A stretch of DNA of 64,000 bases from contig PMSI01000001.1 in NCBI GenBank assembly GCA_003168375.1, positions 558,001-622,000 on the forward strand, given 5' to 3'. Position numbers and translations under genes: made by a program. How positions within the stretch are numbered: the stretch's first letter is position 1; each line of letters opens with the position of its first letter. This DNA comes from Vulcanimicrobiota bacterium. Its GTDB lineage: Bacteria > Vulcanimicrobiota > Vulcanimicrobiia > Vulcanimicrobiales > Vulcanimicrobiaceae. Shown here in pieces: positions 31,741 through 40,065 of the stretch. The notes beneath the pieces are model-generated. The model searched no databases. It was not told the origin of the DNA and was given only the letters and a program-made list of their open reading frames with translations.

Positions 31741-32763
31741 ATGAAACCGCAGGCAGCGCTCGCTGCCATCGCAGCCCTGACCTTGACCGTTGCCGCCGGC
31801 CTCACGCCCGCGTCCGCGGCGCGCAGCAGCTACGTGATCGACGACGCGCACCTGCTCTCGCAGACCGCGATCGCGCAGATCAACCAGCAAGTCGGCGACT
31901 TCAACGCGCAGACCGGTAAGGAAGTCGTCGTCGTCACGACCGACTCGCTGAACGGCAGCGACCCGAACGCCACGGTCGAGCAGAGCTTCGCGCAGCAGCA
32001 GGTCAACGGCGTCGAGATCTTCATCGCGAAGAACGAGAAGCAGATCAAGATCGCCGGCGACAAGGCGTCGCATCAGTTCTTCCCGAGCGGATCGTTCGGC
32101 GCGATCTATCAGGCGATGCGGCCGTCCTTCGCGCAAGGCAATTTCGATCAGGGTGTCGAGACCGGCGTCAGCCTCATCATCAACACCTACCGCGGGCACG
32201 TCTCGTCATTGAACCGGGCGCGGCAACCTGTCGGCGCAGCCGCGCCGGTCCGCGTCCGCACCAGCAATTCGGGAGGATCCGGTTTGGGCTTCATTTGGTG
32301 GATCATCATCCTCGCGGTGATCTTTTTCGTCATCCGCGGCATCTTCAGAGCGATGTCCGGACCGCGCATGTACGGCGGCGGCGGCCCGGGGTACGGTCCC
32401 GGCGGTCCCGGGTACGGCGGCGGCTACGGCGGCGGGGGCGGCGGCAGCTTCTGGAGCGGTATGCTCGGCGGGCTCGGCGGCGCGTTCCTTGGCAACGAGC
32501 TGTTCGGCAACCGCGGCGGCGGCAACATCGGCGGCGCCGAAGGCGGCTCGTACGCCTCGACCGGCGGCGACCCCGGCACGACCCCCGACGCCAGCGGCTG
32601 GCAGAGCGACGCCGGCCAGATCGACACCTCGAACACCGGCGGCGGCGGCTTTGGCGACTCGGGCGGCGGGGGTGACTCCGGCGGCGGCTGGGGCGGCGGC
32701 GACAGCGGCGGTGGTGGCGACAGCGGCGGTGGCGGCGGCGGCGACTCCGGCGGCGGCTGGTAG
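31741..32763 (+). CDS. TPM-domain protein with glycine-rich tail
   Basis: 340 aa. Signal peptide (first 26 residues, ending ASA), TPM domain about 28-150 (YVIDDAHLLSQTAIAQINQQV, GKEVVVVTTDSL, FIAKNEKQIKI), a transmembrane helix about 182-203 (FIWWIIILAVIFFVIRG) and a long Gly/Ser-rich tail of GGGGDSGGG units. YgcG-type proteins share this plan; some TPM domains are phosphatases or help photosystem repair in plants. It starts 60 nt after the small membrane protein gene. Confidence 0.82.
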   Translation: MKPQAALAAIAALTLTVAAGLTPASAARSSYVIDDAHLLSQTAIAQINQQVGDFNAQTGKEVVVVTTDSLNGSDPNATVEQSFAQQQVNGVEIFIAKNEKQIKIAGDKASHQFFPSGSFGAIYQAMRPSFAQGNFDQGVETGVSLIINTYRGHVSSLNRARQPVGAAAPVRVRTSNSGGSGLGFIWWIIILAVIFFVIRGIFRAMSGPRMYGGGGPGYGPGGPGYGGGYGGGGGGSFWSGMLGGLGGAFLGNELFGNRGGGNIGGAEGGSYASTGGDPGTTPDASGWQSDAGQIDTSNTGGGGFGDSGGGGDSGGGWGGGDSGGGGDSGGGGGGDSGGGW

Positions 32764-32764
32764 T

Positions 32765-33349
32765 CTAAGACTTCGGTAAGGCCGACGGGCTCGGGGCGGC
32801 GGTTGCGGGCGACGCCGCGGGTGAGGGCGCGTTGCTCGGTGACCCCGGCGCGGCGGATGGGCTCGGCGCTGCCGCTGGGGCGGCAGACGCGTACGGGTTT
32901 GGCGTCGGCGAGACGGGCGACTCGGCGTGCAACACCGCGAAGCCCTGCTGCAAGCGCAGGCGCGCGAGGTGCGCCTCCTTCGACGACGGGTAATTCTTGA
33001 CGACGAACTCGTACATCGCACGGGCGCGGCCGCGCGCGTCGCCGGTCTGCAGCTCCTGGTAGAGCTGCGCGAGGTGGTAGGCGGTCGGCGCGAGCCACCG
33101 GTCTTTCGGATACTTCTGGGCCCACACGCGGAACGAGCTTTCGACGAGCCCCGCGTCGTGCGCGATCGACGCGTCGTCCGCCCAGCGCTCGCGGTACGAA
33201 CGCCCGAGCGCCGTGATCTTCGTCCGCACCGAGATCGGACTGTATTTGAACGGACCGAACGACTCGTCGGCGGGCGCGTCGGCGCTGCTCGCGACCGCAC
33301 TCATCGTCACTGCGCTCAGCGCGAGTCCTACCAACAGCGTCCGTAGCAT
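32765..33349 (-). CDS. Secreted TPR-like protein with Pro/Ala/Ser-rich tail
   Basis: 194 aa. Signal peptide (first 21 residues), then helical pairs resembling TPRs (VESSFRVWAQKYPKDRWLAPTAYHLAQLYQEL, RAMYEFVVKNYPSSKEAHLARLRL), as in BamD/CpoB-type periplasmic proteins. The last 60 residues are low-complexity Pro/Ala/Ser. It is convergent with the TPM gene, the stops one base apart. Function not known. Confidence 0.65.
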   Translation of the reverse strand: MLRTLLVGLALSAVTMSAVASSADAPADESFGPFKYSPISVRTKITALGRSYRERWADDASIAHDAGLVESSFRVWAQKYPKDRWLAPTAYHLAQLYQELQTGDARGRARAMYEFVVKNYPSSKEAHLARLRLQQGFAVLHAESPVSPTPNPYASAAPAAAPSPSAAPGSPSNAPSPAASPATAAPSPSALPKS

Positions 33350-33405
33350 ACCGGCTTTCTATCCCCGAGAAGCTGCCGGACCTATCGTGACGAACCCGGC
33401 GAACG

Positions 33406-34296
33406 ATGAACCGTCCTGCGTTCTTGTGGACGCTCGCGGCGAGCCTGTCGTCCGCGACGGCGGCGCACGCCCAAGACCGCGGCGGCATTCCGATGGCCAC
33501 ACCGCGGCCGGGTCCGGCACCGTTCGCGACCGAGGAGCGCAGCGCTCTCGGCCGGCTCGGCGTGTGCGCGATCGACCTCCACAACGATCGGCGAATCGGC
33601 CGGCGCGAGCACGAGCGCTTTCCGCTCGCCAGTACGTTCAAGCTGCCGCTGGTGATGGACGTGCTCTCGCGCGTCGACGGCGGGATCGAACGGCTCGACC
33701 GAACGATCTCGTTCGGAGCGAGCGACATCATTGCGTTCAGTCCGGTGGTCGCGAAGCAGCCGCACGGCGGATCGCTGACCGTCGCCGACCTGTGCGCCGC
33801 CGCGATCGAGCAGAGCGATAACGCGGCCGCGAACCTGTTGCTCGGCACGCTCGGCGGCCCCGGCGGCGTCACGACGTACCTGCGCGGCGTCGGCGATCCG
33901 ATCACGCGGCTCGATCGTACGGAGCCGGCGCTCAACGCTTCGACGCCGGGCGACGCGCGCGACACGACGACGCCGGAGGCGATGGCGAACCTGCTGGCGC
34001 GCATCGTGCGCGAACCGATCCTCTCGACCGCGTCGAAGGCGACGCTGTTCGGGTGGATGCGCGGCGCGACGACCGGGCTGCGGCGGATCCGCGCCGGCGT
34101 CCCGGCCGGCTGGACCGTCGGCGACAAGACCGGCACGACGAACACCGGCGGCAACGACGTCGCGATCCTCTGGCCGCGCACCGGCGCACCGATCGTGATC
34201 GCGGTCTACACCGCGGACGTGCACGCCTCCGACGCGGAGCGCGACGCCGCGATCGCCTCGGTCGCGCGCAGCGTCGTGCGCCGCTTCCGCCCCTAG
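33406..34296 (+). CDS. Class A beta-lactamase
   Basis: 296 aa with an N-terminal signal peptide (cleavage near AHA). Serine beta-lactamase acting in the periplasm. All catalytic elements are intact: S76-T-F-K79 (Ambler S70/K73), S137-D-N139 (SDN loop), E173 and N177 in RTEPALN (E166/N170) and K241-T-G (KTG). Class A enzymes hydrolyse penicillins and cephalosporins; the spectrum cannot be read from sequence. No mobile element or regulator lies beside it, so it looks like an intrinsic chromosomal gene. Its stop overlaps that of comEA. Confidence 0.93.
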   Translation: MNRPAFLWTLAASLSSATAAHAQDRGGIPMATPRPGPAPFATEERSALGRLGVCAIDLHNDRRIGRREHERFPLASTFKLPLVMDVLSRVDGGIERLDRTISFGASDIIAFSPVVAKQPHGGSLTVADLCAAAIEQSDNAAANLLLGTLGGPGGVTTYLRGVGDPITRLDRTEPALNASTPGDARDTTTPEAMANLLARIVREPILSTASKATLFGWMRGATTGLRRIRAGVPAGWTVGDKTGTTNTGGNDVAILWPRTGAPIVIAVYTADVHASDAERDAAIASVARSVVRRFRP

Positions 34297-34943
34297 CGTG
34301 CGACGACGTACGGGATGATCGCGTCGAGGCGGTGCTCGGTGATGCCGGCGACGTCGAGCAGCTCGTCGACCGAAGCGAACGGCCCGTTCTGCTGCCGGAA
34401 CGTGACGATGCGCTGGGCGAGGCCGTCGCCGATCCCGGGGATCGTCGCGAGCGCGTCGGCGTCGGCGGTGTTGATGTCGAGCTCGGCGGCGGGCGGCGCC
34501 TGACCGCGCCGCGAGCGGCGGTGGCGGCCGCTGCCGCCGCTCGCGCGGTGCCCGCCTGCATGCCGGCCGCCGGAGCGCCCGCGCCCCCTCGGCCCCGCCG
34601 GCGGCGCGGCGCCGCGGGCGGGGACGGCGATCTCGTCGCCGTCGCGGACGTGCGCGGCCAGGTTCACCGCGAGCAGGTCGGCGCCGGGCCGCGTGCCGCC
34701 CGCCAGCGCCAGCGCATCGCGCACCCGGGCCTCCGCGCCGACCGGGTACACGCCCGGGCGCACGACCTCGCCGGCCACGTAGACCATCGCCCGCGGCGCC
34801 GGCGCGTGGCGAGCGCGCCCGGCGCGCGGCTCGCCGCTCGCGGCGGACCAGGCGTTCGCGCCGGCGCTGGGCGGCGGGACCGGGCGCAGCAGGACGAGCG
34901 CGGCGGCGGCGCCCGCCAGGAGCAGTACGATCAGACGTTTCAC
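34293..34943 (-). CDS. comEA: Competence DNA-binding protein ComEA
   Basis: 216 aa, GTG start. N-terminal membrane anchor (VKRLIVLLLAGAAAALVLL), a SLBB domain (MVYVAGEVVRPGVYPVGAEARVRDALALAGG), a Gly/Arg/His-rich linker and a C-terminal helix-hairpin-helix pair (LDINTADADALATIPGIGDGLAQRIVTFR... LLDVAGITEHRLDAI). It binds incoming DNA outside the membrane and hands it to ComEC, encoded 9 kb away in this window. Confidence 0.92.
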   Translation of the reverse strand: MKRLIVLLLAGAAAALVLLRPVPPPSAGANAWSAASGEPRAGRARHAPAPRAMVYVAGEVVRPGVYPVGAEARVRDALALAGGTRPGADLLAVNLAAHVRDGDEIAVPARGAAPPAGPRGRGRSGGRHAGGHRASGGSGRHRRSRRGQAPPAAELDINTADADALATIPGIGDGLAQRIVTFRQQNGPFASVDELLDVAGITEHRLDAIIPYVVAR

Positions 34944-35014
34944 GCCTGCCGGATCACGCGCTGGGAGGGCGGCGCCTAGGGCTCCGGCCGGGCATGGTGT
35001 AGACTGAAGGTTCC

Positions 35015-37501
35015 ATGTCCGAGGAGAGAACCTACGATTTCCGCGCCGTCGAGCGCGACCGGCAGGCGCGCTGGGAGCGCGACGGCATCTACGTCGCGCG
35101 CGACGACGATCCGCGGCCGAAGTACTACGTCCTCGAGATGCTCCCGTATCCGTCGGGCGATCTTCACGTCGGGCACGCAAAGAACTACACGCTGGGCGAC
35201 GCGGTCGCGCGCATCCATCGCATGCGCGGGTTCAACGTCGTGCATCCGATGGGTTGGGACGCGTTTGGTCTGCCGGCGGAAAACGCGGCGATCCAGCGCG
35301 GGATCGATCCCGAGACGTGGACGCTCGAGAACATCCGCAACATGCAGCGCCAACTGCGGCTGATCGGCGCAAGCTACGACTGGACGCGCGAGCTCGCGAC
35401 CTGTCTGCCCGACTACTACCGCTGGAACCAGTGGTTCTTCGTCCGGCTGTTCGAGAAGGGGCTGGCGTACAAGCGCGAGGCGCCGGTGAACTGGTGTCCC
35501 GTCGACAAGACGGTGCTGGCGAACGAGCAGGTCGAGCAGGGGTGCTGCTGGCGCTGCGGCGCCGCCGTCGAGCGCCGCAACTTGGCGCAGTGGTTCTTCA
35601 AGATCACCGACTACGTCGAGCGTCTGCTGGCCGGACTCGACCGGCTGGACGGATGGCCCGACCGCATCCGCACGATGCAGCGCAACTGGATCGGCAAGAG
35701 CGAAGGCGTCACGTTCTCCTTCGACGTCGAGAACGTCGAGGCGCAGATCGAGGTCTTTACCACCCGCATCGACACGGTCTTCGGCGCGACGTTCGTCGCG
35801 GTCGCCCCCGAGCACCCGGCGGTCGCGAAGATCCTCGAGCGGATGCCGAAGTCTCGTCATCGCGTCGAAGAGTTCGCCGCGTCGCTGAAGAGCAAGAGCG
35901 AGCTCGAGCGCACGCAGCTCATGGAGAAGACCGGCGTTCCGACCGGCGCCTACGCCGTCAACCCGCTCTCGCGCGAGAAGATCCCGATCTGGGTGACCAA
36001 CTACGTGCTTGCCGAGTACGGCACCGGCGCGGTGATGGGCGTCCCGGCCCACGACGAGCGCGACTTCGAGTTCGCGCACAAGCACCGGCTGCCGATCGCG
36101 CAGGTGATCACCACGCCCGACGGCTCGCTGCGCGCGCCGCTGACCGAGGCGTTCGTCGAGGACGGCAAACTGATCGCGTCGGGCGAGTACATCGGGATGA
36201 AATCCGCCGCCGCGCGCCGCGCGATCGCCGCGCGGCTCGAGGCGATGGGGCGCGGCAAGACCAGCGTGCACTACCGCATCCGCGACTGGCTGGTCTCGCG
36301 GCAGCGGTACTGGGGAACGCCGATTCCGATCGTGTACTGCCCGACCCACGGCACCGTGGCGGTCCCGGACGGCCAGCTCCCCGTGCTGCTGCCGAAAGGC
36401 GTGCAGTTCACCGGGCAAGGTTCGCCGCTCGCCAACGACGCCGCGTTCATCAACACGACGTGCCCGACGTGCGGCGGCCCGGCGACGCGCGACCCCGACA
36501 CGATGGACACGTTCGTCGACTCGTCGTGGTACTACGTGCGGTACCTCGATTCTCAGAACGACGCGAAGCCCTTCGACAAGGAGAAAGCGTCGAAGTGGAT
36601 GCCGGTCGACCAGTACATCGGCGGCTCGGAGCACGCGGTGCTGCATTTGCTGTACGCGCGCTTCTTCTACATGTTCATGATCGACCAGGGCTACGTCGCC
36701 GGCGACGACGAGCCGTTCACGCGGCTGTTCAACCAGGGGATGCTGCTGTATCGCGGCGAGAAGATGTCGAAGTCACGCGGGAACGTCGTCGGGATCGACG
36801 AGGCGGTCGAGAAGTACGGCGTCGATGCGACGCGGCTGTTCCTGCTCAAGGCCGCACCGCCGGAAGACACGCTGGACTGGACCGACGAGGGGATCGTCGG
36901 TCGCGTCCGCTTCGTGCAGCGCGTCTGGCGCGCCGCCGAACCGCTGGCGAGCAGCGCGCGCACGGTTCCGCTCGACCGCCTGCCGGAGATGCGCGGGGAC
37001 GCGCAGCGCGAGCTGGTGCGCGCGCTGCACGTCGCGCTCGACTCCGGCAAGAGCGAGACCGAGACCCACCGCTTCCACTACAACGTCACGACGGCGAAGC
37101 TCGACGAGCTCGTCAACGCCCTGACGACGGCGCTGCGCGCCCCGGGCGCGGCCGACGATCCCGCAGTGCGCTACGTGGTGCACGCGCTGCCGATCGTGTT
37201 GGCGCCGTTCGCGCCGCACATCGCCGACGAGCTTTGGTCGCTGATGGGCTACGAACGCAGCGTCCACCTCGAACCCTGGATCGAGCCCGATCCGGCCGCG
37301 CTCGCGGTCGAGGAGATCACGCTGGTCGTGCAGGTGAACGGCAAAGTGCGCGCGCGGATCCAAGCCGCGCCGGGGATCGCCGAGGACGACGCGTTCGCGC
37401 TGGCGATGCGCGAGCCGACCGTCACCGCACAGATCGACGGCAAGCAGGTCCGCAAGCGCATCTTCGTCCCCGACAAGCTGCTGAACATCGTGGCGGCGTA
37501 A
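35015..37501 (+). CDS. leuS: Leucyl-tRNA synthetase
   Basis: 828 aa, normal for bacterial LeuRS. Class I signature as YPSGDLHVGHAKNY (HIGH motif), the editing domain, zinc-type cysteines (CPVDKTVLANEQVEQGCCWRCG) and KMSKSRGNV (KMSKS loop) are present. Start ATG 35015; TAGACT at 35000-35005 may be the -10 box of a short-leader or leaderless mRNA. Confidence 0.97.
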   Translation: MSEERTYDFRAVERDRQARWERDGIYVARDDDPRPKYYVLEMLPYPSGDLHVGHAKNYTLGDAVARIHRMRGFNVVHPMGWDAFGLPAENAAIQRGIDPETWTLENIRNMQRQLRLIGASYDWTRELATCLPDYYRWNQWFFVRLFEKGLAYKREAPVNWCPVDKTVLANEQVEQGCCWRCGAAVERRNLAQWFFKITDYVERLLAGLDRLDGWPDRIRTMQRNWIGKSEGVTFSFDVENVEAQIEVFTTRIDTVFGATFVAVAPEHPAVAKILERMPKSRHRVEEFAASLKSKSELERTQLMEKTGVPTGAYAVNPLSREKIPIWVTNYVLAEYGTGAVMGVPAHDERDFEFAHKHRLPIAQVITTPDGSLRAPLTEAFVEDGKLIASGEYIGMKSAAARRAIAARLEAMGRGKTSVHYRIRDWLVSRQRYWGTPIPIVYCPTHGTVAVPDGQLPVLLPKGVQFTGQGSPLANDAAFINTTCPTCGGPATRDPDTMDTFVDSSWYYVRYLDSQNDAKPFDKEKASKWMPVDQYIGGSEHAVLHLLYARFFYMFMIDQGYVAGDDEPFTRLFNQGMLLYRGEKMSKSRGNVVGIDEAVEKYGVDATRLFLLKAAPPEDTLDWTDEGIVGRVRFVQRVWRAAEPLASSARTVPLDRLPEMRGDAQRELVRALHVALDSGKSETETHRFHYNVTTAKLDELVNALTTALRAPGAADDPAVRYVVHALPIVLAPFAPHIADELWSLMGYERSVHLEPWIEPDPAALAVEEITLVVQVNGKVRARIQAAPGIAEDDAFALAMREPTVTAQIDGKQVRKRIFVPDKLLNIVAA

Positions 37502-37506
37502 CGGCG

Positions 37507-37944
37507 ATGCGGATCGCGCTGGGCGTCGCGCTGGCGATCGAGCTGATCGGACTCGCGTACGGCGTCGGCTCGCTCGCCGTCGTCGTGGGCGTCGCCGATC
37601 CGTTTGCCCTAGGCGCCCTGGCCGTGCACGCCGTCCTCGGCACGCTCACCGTCTCCGCCGTCTTGCTGGTTCGCAAAGCACCGTGGGTAGCGTTCGTCAT
37701 CGCCCTCGGTCCGATCGCGGCGGCGTGTTTTCTCGCCACCGTGACCAGCTTCGGTTTCTCGTACCGCACCGGCGGGATGCGCCTCACATCGGAAGCCGTG
37801 CTGCAGATTCTCGCGGGCGCAACCGTCCATGCGCTCCTCGCCGGGCTGGCCTGCACGGTCGCGCTCGGCGTGCTCCTTTTTGGCCTGATTCGCCGCGGCG
37901 GTGCGGAAGGCGGCGGACCCATGGCGAAAGGAGAGCCATCATGA
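37507..37944 (+). CDS. Integral membrane protein, four predicted helices
   Basis: 145 aa from ATG 37507, 5 nt after leuS. Hydrophobic segments at about 3-30, 36-58, 62-82 and 100-128 with short loops and an Arg-rich C-terminus. The 3' end carries the AAAGGAGAG Shine-Dalgarno of pncA and overlaps it by 4 nt. No recognised family. Confidence 0.6.
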   Translation: MRIALGVALAIELIGLAYGVGSLAVVVGVADPFALGALAVHAVLGTLTVSAVLLVRKAPWVAFVIALGPIAAACFLATVTSFGFSYRTGGMRLTSEAVLQILAGATVHALLAGLACTVALGVLLFGLIRRGGAEGGGPMAKGEPS

Positions 37945-38573
37945 GCGACCGTGCAACGTACGAGATCCGGCCCGACGACGCACTGGTGATCATCGACGTG
38001 CAGCACGACTTTCTGCCGGGCGGAGCGCTCGGCGTCGCCGAGGGCGAGCGGATCTTCGATCCGATCGACGCGCTCGCTCCGCGGTTCCCGCGCGTCTACG
38101 CGACGCGCGACTGGCACCCCGAGAACCACTCGTCGTACCAGCAGTACGGCGGACCCTGGCCGGTCCATTGCGTCGCCGGCTCGCACGGCGCCGCCTTCGA
38201 CCCGCGGCTCTCGCTCGACAACGTCGACGTGGTGATCGACAAGGGGACCGATCGCGATACCGACGGCTACAGCGGGTTCGCCGCGACCACGCTCGACCGC
38301 GACCTGCGCGAGCACGAGGTGCGGCGCGTGTTCGTCTGCGGGCTGGCGACCGACTACTGCGTGAAGGCGACCTCGCTCGACGCGAAAGCCGCCGGCTTCG
38401 ACGTCGTCGTGCTGGAGGATGCGTCGGCTGCGGTGAACGTCGAGCCGGGCGACGAAGAGCGTGCCCTGGGTGAATTGCGCGCAGCGGGGATCGCGATCGC
38501 GAACAGCGCCGACATCACGGGGCCTGTCCTGACCTCGGCGAAGGACGGAGCGGCTGCAGCCGTACGGCGCTAG
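37941..38573 (+). CDS. pncA: Nicotinamidase
   Basis: 210 aa. Hydrolyses nicotinamide to nicotinate in NAD salvage. The catalytic triad Asp19 (IIDVQHDF), Lys101 (IDKGTD) and Cys140 (GLATDYCV) is complete; metal ligands Asp57, His59 and His76 are in TRDWHPENH and PWPVHC. Cysteine-hydrolase fold of usual length. The 3' end overlaps the proposed start of the NCS1 permease gene. Confidence 0.94.
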   Translation: MSDRATYEIRPDDALVIIDVQHDFLPGGALGVAEGERIFDPIDALAPRFPRVYATRDWHPENHSSYQQYGGPWPVHCVAGSHGAAFDPRLSLDNVDVVIDKGTDRDTDGYSGFAATTLDRDLREHEVRRVFVCGLATDYCVKATSLDAKAAGFDVVVLEDASAAVNVEPGDEERALGELRAAGIAIANSADITGPVLTSAKDGAAAAVRR

Positions 38574-40065
38574 CGTCGTCGCCGTCGAGCCGCACGGGCT
38601 CGACGCGATCGACGCGCGGGAGCGGCACGGCAAACCCAGCGATCTCTTCCGGCTGTGGTTCGCGGCGAACGCCGAGACCGCGACGTTCGCCGTCGGCATC
38701 CTCACCACGGCACTGTTCGGCACGTCGTTCGCCGGCGCGGCGCTGGGGATCGTCGCCGGCAACGCGCTCGCGTACACGATCGTCGGGCTGCTCTCGCGCG
38801 GCGGTCCGCGCTACGGGCTCCCGCAGATGGTCCTCTCGCGGCGCGCGTTCGGCCGCGACGGCAACGTCGGGCCGGCCGTGCTGGCGTTCTTGGCCGGGGT
38901 CGGCTGGTTCGCGATCGACAGCGTGTTCGGTGCGCAGGCGCTCGCCGCGCTGGCGCACGTCGGCTACCCGCTCGCGCTCGCGGTACTGCTCGTCGCCCAG
39001 ATCGCGCTGGCGGTCTACGGCTACAACGCGATCCACGCATTCGAGCGCTACGCCGGCGCCGTGCTCGCGCTCGGCTTCATCGCGATCGCGATCGGAACGC
39101 TGGCGCGCGCGCACCTCGGCGCGCCGTTCGACCCGCACGCGCCGGTCGCCGGCGGCGGTGAGCTCGCCGGGATCGTCTTCTCGGCGGCACTCGCGTTCTC
39201 GTACGCCGTCGGCTGGGGCCCCGCGTCGTCGGACTACTCGCGCTATCTCGCGCAGGAGAGCTCGCCGCGCGCGGTGAGCTGGTGGGCGGCGCTGGGCGGG
39301 TTCATCCCCTCGACGCTGTTGGAGCTGCTCGGCGCCGCCGCGGTGACCGCGGTGCGCGGGCCCGGGATCGCCGTCGCGACGCCCGCCGACACGATCGTGC
39401 TGCTGTTCGGCGGCGGACCGCTCGCGACGATCGGCCTGCTGACCGTGCTGATCGGAACGCTGAGCGCGAACTGCTTGAACCTGTACTCCGGCGCGCTTTC
39501 GGCGCTGGTCGCGTGGGACGCGCGCCGCCGGCCCGCGTTCGCGCTCGCGGCGGGAGCGGCGTTCGCGCTGCTGACCGTCGTGCTGCTGCTCGCCGCGCGC
39601 GCGAACGACCCGACCGCGCGCTACGCACCCTGGATCGTCGCGGTCGCCGCGCTCGCCGTCGGCGCGCTGACCACCGCGGTCGTGCGCTGGACGCTGGTCC
39701 GCTGGCAATCCGCGCTCGCGGTCGGCATCCTGGGCGGCGCGCTGGCGCTGGCCGGCAGCGATCCGGCGAGCACCGCGCACCTGTACACGAACTTCCTCTC
39801 GCTGCTCTCGACGTGGGCGGCGCCCTGGGCCGGCGTGCTGCTCGCGACGCGCGGCGAAACCGGGCGGCGCACCGAGACGCGGGCCCTGCTCGCGTGGCTC
39901 GCCGGGATCGCCGCGTCGCTGCCGTTCTGGCAGCAGTCGTGGTTCACCGGCCCACTCGCCGCCGCGCACCCGCAGCTCGGCGACGTCAGCTATTTCGTCA
40001 GCTTCGGCGTCGCGTACGTGCTCGCTACCGCACTGCGCCGCGGGCCGGAGCCGGCGGCGGCATGA
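38554..40065 (+). CDS. NCS1-family cytosine/purine-type permease
   Basis: About 503 aa if started at CTG 38554. Twelve-helix nucleobase-cation symporter: the N-terminal ERHGKPSDLFRLWFAANAETATF, SRRAFGRDGNVGPAVLAFLAGVGWFAIDS and WGPASSDYSRYL are family hallmarks. The first ATG (38827) would remove the first two helices, and no ATG/GTG/TTG occurs in frame between that point and pncA; CTG 38554 has AAGGA 8 nt upstream. Located after nicotinamidase, so the cargo may be a nicotinamide-like or nucleobase compound; this is inference. Confidence 0.85.
   Translation: MQPYGASVVAVEPHGLDAIDARERHGKPSDLFRLWFAANAETATFAVGILTTALFGTSFAGAALGIVAGNALAYTIVGLLSRGGPRYGLPQMVLSRRAFGRDGNVGPAVLAFLAGVGWFAIDSVFGAQALAALAHVGYPLALAVLLVAQIALAVYGYNAIHAFERYAGAVLALGFIAIAIGTLARAHLGAPFDPHAPVAGGGELAGIVFSAALAFSYAVGWGPASSDYSRYLAQESSPRAVSWWAALGGFIPSTLLELLGAAAVTAVRGPGIAVATPADTIVLLFGGGPLATIGLLTVLIGTLSANCLNLYSGALSALVAWDARRRPAFALAAGAAFALLTVVLLLAARANDPTARYAPWIVAVAALAVGALTTAVVRWTLVRWQSALAVGILGGALALAGSDPASTAHLYTNFLSLLSTWAAPWAGVLLATRGETGRRTETRALLAWLAGIAASLPFWQQSWFTGPLAAAHPQLGDVSYFVSFGVAYVLATALRRGPEPAAA

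Noticed and set aside
32380-32760. Repetitive tract resembling a repeat array
   Set aside because: It is the Gly/Ser-rich tail of the TPM protein; units are irregular codon repeats without unique spacers, so not CRISPR.
38515-39969. 484-aa open frame antisense to the NCS1 permease
   Set aside because: Almost only Arg, Glu, Gly and Asp, as expected from the complement of a hydrophobic gene.
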